Made by a program: the position numbers and the translations under genes. DNA of 64,000 nucleotides, from NCBI GenBank assembly GCA_015501055.1, contig JADNYV010000034.1:186001-250000 (forward strand). Reading direction: 5' to 3'. Source of the stretch: Mucidula mucida (taxonomy: Eukaryota; Basidiomycota; Agaricomycetes; Agaricales; Physalacriaceae). The notes under the pieces were generated by a model, which did not search any database, was not told the origin of the DNA, and was given only the letters and a program-made list of their open reading frames with translations. Of the stretch, positions 57,321-64,000 are shown piece after piece (position 1 is the stretch's first letter; each line of letters begins with the position of its first letter).

Positions 57321-58297
57321 GTACTCTAAGACGAGCGGTGAGTGTAATTCGCGCGTTCCTCAAATAACTTTGCCTTGGTGGCGGGACAGAAAGTGGCGGT
57401 ATCGGCCGGGCCGGGAGGAAATGTGTCCTGAACGCCGGATCAAACCGCCTCGAGTCTTCCTCTTGTCCAGGTCATCCCAATTCAGATGCGCCTCTTCACC
57501 AGACAACTCAGTCTCTACATGCCCCTATAAAGGTCAATATTTGGCTAGTTTTCGTTGCCGACGCACACATGCGCGTATAACGCGTCCGCTCGATCACCGA
57601 TCACTCTTACTCGCTGAGTGTTATTGTTTTCAACCATGACCCCGCTTGGCCGCTTGGTTCAGGTTCTCCATGAGCCACTACATTACCATTGAAGTTTCCT
57701 CGGGTGGAAAAGGTCGAGCTCGTATTTCCAGCAGGTTCTGTCGGTTCTCCGAGGACTATCAATTTCGACGTGATGCCTCCTGGGTGGTACAATTGTAATC
57801 CTGTATTGTTGAACTTTAGTCCTCTATAGCATCGCCCTGCTAGCGTTGAACTGTACAGCCATGGATCTAGGACGTCATGAGGCTACGCTCGGGATTTCTG
57901 TTTGTATTGATGCGCCTTCACGTCCAGCTATGCCTTCAATCCCCACAGGCCACGAATTGGAATTTCTCCTCTGCGTTACTTTGGTGCTGGAGCTTCAATC
58001 TGTGCCGTGGGAAACAGGGGTGTTCCTGCCCACAACTTGAAGGAGTTAAAGTTGAAAACGAATATGAAGAGGCCATCAGAGTGGATAAATTCCGATGAGA
58101 TTCCTAGTGTGTTCCCTTTGTCTTCCCGTTTGTTTGGTCTGAATAACCCCGGACAGAGTGGTCGCAATGATTGTAGTATTGTTGTATACTACCTTGTTAC
58201 AACTCTACGCCAATTCATGTTCCTTTTGCAAGCGCAATTCTTCGATCACAGGTAGGTCTCTCTGTTAACAACCACGATTTGCTGGACTAGCGACAGC
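57321..58297. other. Intergenic with a possible degenerate exon
   Basis: Around 57660-57790 the plus strand reads KVELVFPAGSVGSPRTINFD and PPGWYN, which resembles the unit at 58298-58410 (KVEIRLPNGRMSLDIPAP). This may be an upstream exon or an older duplicate of that exon, but I could not connect it. The rest shows nothing. Confidence 0.35.
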
Positions 58298-59135
58298 ATG
58301 AATCCCTGGGCTACCTTACAAGTCCCTGCTTCGGGTGGAAAAGTTGAAATCCGTCTGCCAAATGGGCGTATGTCCCTCGACATACCTGCGCCTGGCGGGA
58401 TAATTGTACGTCGCTTGTGTTTTCTGCGACATTCGTGCGTGACGCATACACAGATGATGAACTTAACGCCAACTGACGTACCCAAGGTTCGTGTCCATGG
58501 TCACGTCCGCGTGTTGTAAGCTCATATTCTTGTTACAATAGACGCCTTCAACGTCGGAATCCAAGCCAACCCCGATGGTGTTCACCTCGGAAAGGTGCGC
58601 CATGTATCTGATATTTTATCTTTTTTGCTTAATCAATTGTCAGCTTACCTTATAAGCCAATCCCACTATGAAATACACGTTTAAACCGACGCCCGAAGTC
58701 AAACCGCGAAATAGCGCCCTTCGATACCCGTCACCAGAGTGAGTATGACTTTATACCTGTACAGCTAAGTTGTTGATCTCTCTAGGCCGGATGTTAAGCT
58801 CGTGGACCCGCCCCCCATTCCTTCAGAATTATCTCATTGCGGCCTTGTGAAGTATGGGTATCGCATTGACGAACAGCAATGTGAGGCAATGGGCTTCCTT
58901 GTCTCATGGATGCTGCCGACAAGATAGGCGCGGGCATCGATAAGCTGTGTATACCCGAGTTCGCCAAGGCGGCTGACATCCCGGAGTATCACAATCTGGA
59001 AATCTTTTATTTTGCGCTTTGCCGCCGTGGTGCCCCTGTCTTCACAGTGAGCGAGCGCGGCGTTCCTGCGGAGAAACTCAAGGAGCTTGAAAAATCTGGG
59101 TCTTCAGCCCGCTTGTTGGGTGAGTTATGATGACA
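58298..59135 (+). CDS. Unrecognised spliced gene, source of the inverted copy at 52.7-53.2 kb
   Basis: The start MNPWATLQVPASGGKVEIRL is followed by an intron and a Ser/Thr/Pro-rich exon (TPSTSESKPTPMVFTSER, spliced at 58617). Then come KYTFKPTPEVKPRNSALRYP, an intron at 58739-58785, and DVKLVDPPPIPSELSHCG to FTVSERGVPAEKLKELEK. A donor near 59140 (TTTTCA|gtaagt) suggests the gene continues, but later exons were not found. Compared with the inverted copy there is one base missing near 58676 and 58898 and two near 59096. Each copy is shifted at different places, so either both are dying or both carry sequence errors. Family unknown. Confidence 0.5.
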
Positions 59136-60133
59136 TTTTCAGTAAGTCACCCCCCACCTCTTCTCGATGCGGGACTCAGAAACATGATAGACTGGGATGA
59201 TTGACCATTGTTCTTCTGCCTTGTTTGAAGTAGATTTTTTACATTAGAAGTGTTATATCAAACATTTTCCCTTCGTCTCTGGGTTGAACAGTGGGAACAG
59301 AGGGTTACAACCAAGCCTTGCCGACGCTCGCCGCAGGAGTCTGTAAGGATTTTATTGTGGATCAATCTATCGTACTGAGGCGCTTCTTCTGGCGGCAAAG
59401 TATTGCTGATTTTCTTATCATCATTCGGTAGCGGCATCAAACGAATAAACAGCAGCGCGCTCTTCTAGGACGTTCATACACCGTCATACGCATCCAGACG
59501 CCTTCGTCAGGAGCGGTGCTGCCTCAAACTTGGTTCTTGAATCTGCCGTAGGCCACCACCTTTTCCCCTACTTACCACAATACTGAGATTGCTATAGGGT
59601 CGACTAGTATCTCGAGCAGGTGTAGTACCTGCTTTCACGACAAAACCTATCCCTCAAGTCAAAACTCCACATGTGCTCAGACGGTTCCGATGAGGATCTG
59701 AGAAAACTAGGAAACTATCCTTGTCTGCTGTTGGTAACGCAAAAGCGTCCGCTTTTTTACTAGGGGCAAGCGAGAATTCTGTTGCGGAAATGAAGGTGTT
59801 CAATGCAACGATGTGCCTAAAGCTGCCTGCGCCGCTGCGCGAATTTGATGACATGACGAGTCAGTAATTTCTTAGATTTCAGTGTCTCGGCAAATTGGGA
59901 CTGAATTCTTGTCATAGTTGTGTTCCCTTTCTACTTCGCGAATGCACATGCGACGGGTCATATGCATGAGAAAATCAATGACAGGTAAAAACGGGACTAC
60001 GTGGAAGTATCTCTCATAGTATCCAATAGCATACCGAATCTCCTTCATGAACTTATCAACGCTGCCACTTGAACATAGGTTCACGCTGATGCACCTAGAT
60101 TAACTAAGCTTCCTTCCTTTTCAGCAAATCCTT
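59136..60133. other. Intergenic, left flank of the transposon
   Basis: Several 60-70 codon frames exist on the minus strand but none resembles a known family or shows splice continuity. The last exon(s) of the gene at 58.3 kb could lie here. Confidence 0.35.
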
Positions 60134-60381
60134 GTTCCGGATCCATACTATCACTCACCTGGGTCCGAATAGTCACCTAGAAGTGAATAATCGGACAGGA
60201 ACAGTCGTCCGCGGCCACGGGTCGCGCCGGTCTTTTTGCGAAGCCGTAGAATACATCGAAATGCATGTATGCGCGAAAGAAATAATGTAGAATGCAAAGG
60301 ACAAGCTCTGGAGACGCACGATAAGACTGATCAGAGAGTGATCAGCCTAATTACAGCTCTCGGTAACAATGTCAAGTGCAC
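60134..60381. repeat. Left terminal inverted repeat of the transposon
   Basis: Begins near tgttccggatccatactatc and ends with gtcaagtgca. It contains a short palindrome ctgatca-gagag-tgatcag at about 60326-60344. Most differences from the right copy are C here against T there or the reverse, plus small indels in the inner half. Confidence 0.8.
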
Positions 60382-60670
60382 GTAAATCTACGGAAAGACC
60401 TCCCATAGCTTGATATACATGTATACTCCCGAACTGTGTCTTTTCATTGTTTCTCATGCAGTTTTTGATACCTTTTTGTCGTTGAGGAGCAATGTGCTTG
60501 ATTGCGGTCACATATTGTCACATCGTGCCGCTTGTGCCGTTTCTCGGCCGACACGGAATGGCAAGCATCGAACGAGAATGCACAAGCACGGACGCCGCCT
60601 AACCTGCGAATGGAAGTCGCTGCAATTGAGTGTCTATATACAGTATGTGCTCTAATCTATGTACAGGAAG

Positions 60671-63155
60671 TCAATTATAAGAGGGATAGTAATACGGATA
60701 GTAATAAGGATGGCTGTGTGGTGCAATAGGCTGTGGTCCCGTGAAGAAAGGTGTAGGCGGTGAAAAAGACGGAGGAGGGTTGTGTAAAGTACCAGGTGGT
60801 GGAGCGAAAGGTGGTTGTGGGGACGATGGAGAGCCTGGGCCGGGTTGATTGGTCAGATCATCGAGTGGGACAGCCTGACGCGGGCGGCGTGCTGGGTTGA
60901 ACAGGCCGATGAAGCGAGGATCAGAGCGTAACTCTGGATGGTTGTCAAAATGTGTGTGGATTGCTGTCTTCAGAACGTCGCGCGTTCCTGTGACTGTGGG
61001 CCCAAGTGCAGCGCAGATGTCCAGAAGGTCATCCTTCTTCTTTGAGTCGATCCTGCCAAAGAACTGGGCATCCGTGTCAAGCTCCAAGCGCTTGCGTGCA
61101 CGCTGCTCGGACAGTTCGAGTCGAGCGCGCTTCCTCTGGCGTTTATCCTCCTCATCCCGCTCCCTCTCAGCCTCCAACTCACGAGCCATCCGTAACCCCT
61201 CAGTTGAGTTGAGCATGCGTGCCTCGACATTGAGGATGCGCTTCCTGCTGGGATTCGTCGACCGTCGGTTGAGCTTGTTTTGCGCGATTCGGAGTTGATC
61301 ATCTGCCATGACCAGGGAGCCCCGCAAGAGTTCGTTCTCGGATTGGAGATGACGGATGTACGACATTGTTTCTTGATATTGTCACATTCTATCCTCCTCG
61401 GAGAGCTTATCGACGGATGTCGGTAAGTCAAAGAGGAAGTTCGAGGGTGGTGGCAAAGGGAGAGAAGGAGGAAATGAGGGCCGGGAAGGAGGGAGCAGTA
61501 GAGGCGGACCTTGTGAGCTTGAGCTTGAAGAGCCCGTTGATACCGATGTCTCCGCAGCCGAGCTGGGGGCGCCTTGCGACGTGAAAGAGGGTGGGAAAGC
61601 TTGAGAGCTTGCACTGGAAGTTGGCGCCAATGGAAGAGATGACTGCCGCCCACGCTCACGACGAGGCTCGTCACCGTCATCCGAATCACTGTCTGTGTCC
61701 ATATCGCTGTCGGAATCGCTTGAATCTGTCTCGCCATCATTGTTGGGAGTAGCGAGAGCAGCAAGACCGGCGAGAAGATGAGAAGGAGGAGCTATGGGTG
61801 CAGGAACGGCAGGTATATGGGAGACGCTCGCAGAGTTGGAGAATGGGAGAGAGGGAGCAAAGTCGGTATCCTTGAAAACCCCTCGATTGACAGGCCATGC
61901 GCCAGATTTACGCCATGCTGTCCGAATAGTACCCATTTGGAACACTTCTTTCCGAACCTCAAGATACTCCTTAACAAGCTCAGACTTTGGCATCTCTTTG
62001 CCTGTCTGATCAAGCCAGTAGTCGCAACGGTCAATCCAGAGAGTTTGAAACGGATCGAATACACCGACATCCAGCGGCTGTAGCTTGTGAGTTGTATGGG
62101 GAGGGAGAACGAGGATGAGTATATTGTGTTTTGCACCCAGCTCTGCAAAACGATCCATTTCGTGTGAGCCATGTCCATCCAAAATGAGCAAAATGATGTC
62201 GTCGGGGCTGTCGCGTCGCGCACTGGCCTGTGGAATGAAGCATTTCTCAAACCACTGGAGACCGAGAAAATCATCGGTCCAGCCGTTCTCTGAGACTGCG
62301 ATGCTACGAGACATGTCAACATATATTCAATTGAAGTGAGGAGACAAACACTTACCAGACATCTGGATACTCAGATTGGTCGCGGTCAAACCAAGCTGGA
62401 TCGAAGGTCTTCCCCGGAAAGATGAAGCCTGGATCGAGTGCAACACCATCCGCGGAGACACATTCCATGATCGTGATAAGCTCAAGGTTTGCGCTCTGCT
62501 TCTTGTACTTTGGGCGTCTGTTTCGCGGAACGATATATTTCTGGCGCAAGCGTCTCTTGGCTGTTCCTCGTTGGATTCCCTTCTTGTTGTAATTGTAGCG
62601 ATTCTTGGCGGGGATATTGGAGATCTTGACGAGCTTCCCGTTGAATTCAACCGTGCCCTCGAGTTTGTTGAAATATCAATACACGACGGGTTTGTTGAAT
62701 GCTCTTGCACGCTTGTGGTCCAAGCCCAATGGCCGGCCAAGCTTGATCTCGGGATGGCGAGCGAGGAAGCGTCGGGTCCAGTTCTTCCCCAAGCGGTGAC
62801 CGCACATGATGCGCACCTTGAGTTTGATTTGTCGTTTGGACAGAGGCTCGGCGCGATCCAAAAGCAACATGCACCATTTGACAAGGGCGTCTTCCATCTG
62901 AGGAGAGACAGACTGCTGGTCACCATGTGCAAGTTTTCGTGCTTTGGTTTTCCCAAGATAACGGTTATAGAGGGTGGTGTATGGGATAGAGTGTTTAACG
63001 GCTGCAGCAGAGACATTCCGACAAGGATCTGCATAGATAGTAGCAAGACCATCTGAAAGGTGCTTCTCCTTCTGCTCATCTCCAAGAAGTCTCCAACGCG
63101 CCGCAACTTCTTTGTGTGTGAGTTGTGCGGGTCCCGAGTTTGACACGCTGGTCAT
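60671..63155 (-). pseudogene. Pogo/Fot1-type DDE transposase, inactivated
   Basis: Domains in order: an N-terminal helix-turn-helix of psq type (AAAVKHSIPYTTLYNRYLG), a CENP-B/Tc5 helix-turn-helix (EDALVKWCMLLLDRAEPLSK, then GKNWTRRFLARHPEIKLG), then the DDE_1 catalytic region. The second and third acids are present (LLILDGHGSHE; LQPLDVGVFDPF) but the first, normally in a NMDE-type motif, reads YNYNKKGIQRG. An intron (62353-62296 on the plus numbering) joins YPDV to IAVSENGWTDDF. Two in-frame TGA codons interrupt one continuous frame: after FNKPVVY (62676-62678) and after SEEDRM (61382-61384); beyond the latter a coiled coil MSYIRHLQSENELLRGSL and a Pro/Tyr-rich tail continue to 60671. The last stop fits a CGA-to-TGA change. 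Confidence 0.85.
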
Positions 63156-63403
63156 GCGCTGGAGACGCGAACAAAGAATGTAGACAGATCACAATTCAAC
63201 ATGCACATGACTTTTTGCTGCTGTACGGCCGAAGACCCGGCATCCCATCAAATTTGATGCGAGCACTGCTGTGTCATGCCCAAGGGCGAGAGATGAATAG
63301 ATCGTGTCTATGATTGGCACAGATGATACGGAGAGCAATCTAAGTAGTGGAAACAGCTGAGAATACTCTGAATTATGACTTCCCAGCCTCTCCAGAAACT
63401 TTT

Positions 63404-63650
63404 GTGCACTTGACATCGTTACCGAGAGCTGTACTTAGGCTGATCACTCTCTGATCAGTCTTCTCGTGCATCTATATAGCTTTCCCCTCACATTCACAAC
63501 TATTCCTTTGACACAGACATGCATTTCAATGTATTCTACGACTTCGCAAAAAGACCGGTGCGACCCGTGGCCGCGGACGACTGTTCCTGTCCGATTATTC
63601 ACTTCTAGGTGACTATTCGGACCCAGGTGAGTGATAGTATGGATGGAACA
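63404..63650. repeat. Right terminal inverted repeat of the transposon
   Basis: Reverse complement of 60134-60381. The outer end is gtgatagtatggatggaaca. See the element entry for the comparison. Confidence 0.8.
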
Positions 63651-63829
63651 CCTGCATACACCCGGTCGCGGCCCGTTACTTCTGTCAAGAAGAGAACAAT
63701 GCCAGCGCCGCATGTGCATGATCCTTGAGCCTTGATCTGCTTTCGTCCGAACAGGCTGTCAATTTTCAGATCAATTCCTTTGTTCTTTCGATTTCTTCAT
63801 TCATCCACCAAGTGAGTTCAGACCTCTTG

Positions 63830-64000
63830 ATGACTGCCCCGAGCGCTCCGCTGACATCCTTCAACGTGGATTTGAAGGAACCCTTTATTATCGCCTCCAT
63901 CTCTGATTTGACCTGCGCCGTCGACCCGCTTGACTTTATCCTTGCAAGCCCTTCGCCACATTCAATGGCAACTATGGACTCGGAGAGATTTTATGAGGTG
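63830..64000 (+). CDS. 5' end of an unidentified gene, cut by the window edge
   Basis: An ATG at 63830 opens a frame to the end of the window with no stop (57 codons): MTAPSAPLTSFNVDLKEPFI then ASISDLTCAVDPLDFILA. The codon use resembles real genes here. Too little is present to name a family. Confidence 0.45.
   Translation, partial: MTAPSAPLTSFNVDLKEPFIIASISDLTCAVDPLDFILASPSPHSMATMDSERFYEV

Larger units (their letters stand above)
60134..63650 (-). mobile_element. Pogo/Fot1-like DNA transposon with ~250-bp terminal inverted repeats
   Basis: The sequence 60134-60381 is the reverse complement of 63404-63650. The outer ~150 bases are nearly identical (for example ccatactatcactcacctgg and acaggaacagtcgtccgcgg on the left); the inner ~100 bases have diverged more but keep ctgatcagagagtgatcag and ctctcggtaac. 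Between them lies a pogo-class transposase gene on the minus strand. The element is about 3.5 kb. A TA target-site duplication expected for pogo elements was not clearly found at the outer ends, so the true tips may lie a few bases either side. The transposase is broken. Confidence 0.8.

Overview
This window is nuclear DNA of a filamentous basidiomycete, most likely an agaricomycete. Genes are dense and cut by many introns of about 45-60 bases. Several families are typical of mushroom-forming fungi: FunK1-type kinases, DUF6533 and DUF6699 proteins, a family of F-box/LRR proteins and an EGCrP-type glycosidase. No prokaryotic operon structure is present.

Layout. 0.8-3.8 kb: V-ATPase subunit a (10 exons). 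4.0-6.8 kb: a putative tail-anchored protein and an F-box/LRR protein. 7.4-10.8 kb: an ADP1-like ABCG half transporter, convergent with a TMEM135-like membrane protein (10.9-12.1 kb). 13.7-21.6 kb: a 25-exon ZNFX1/SAD-3/Hrr1-type RNA-silencing helicase, convergent with an L-rhamnose mutarotase (21.8-22.3 kb). 22.5-27.1 kb: an AT-rich, CpG-poor block of dead genes, including a stop-ridden relic of a FunK1 kinase. 28.0-35.3 kb: a Rab11/Ypt3 GTPase with a 5-base microexon, a coiled-coil protein, two F-box proteins and a DUF6699 protein. 35.8-38.5 kb: an intact FunK1 kinase. 39.5 kb: a U6 snRNA gene carrying a 48-base spliceosomal intron. 40.6-42.0 kb: an M50-like membrane metallopeptidase. 42.1-48.2 kb: GPI13/PIG-O and an EGCrP glycosidase transcribed divergently from about 90 bases. 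48.8-52.1 kb: a DUF6533 membrane protein and an unclear gene. 52.7-59.1 kb: an inverted duplication of part of one gene, enclosing a coiled-coil protein, a zinc-finger protein and mitochondrial methionyl-tRNA synthetase. 60.1-63.65 kb: a pogo/Fot1-like DNA transposon with roughly 250-base inverted repeats and a broken transposase. The window ends inside a new gene.

Functional themes are housekeeping (vacuolar acidification, GPI anchors, Rab11 traffic, mitochondrial translation, U6) interleaved with fast-evolving fungal families. The silencing helicase lies close to a block whose decay looks like C-to-T mutation.

Data quality. At least thirteen coding frames in conserved genes break by exactly one missing base. 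All breaks have the same sign, and nearly all fall in or beside short homopolymers. I read most of them as homopolymer undercalls in the assembly rather than real pseudogenes. Gene models were built by hand from splice signals and frame continuity; no homology search was run.
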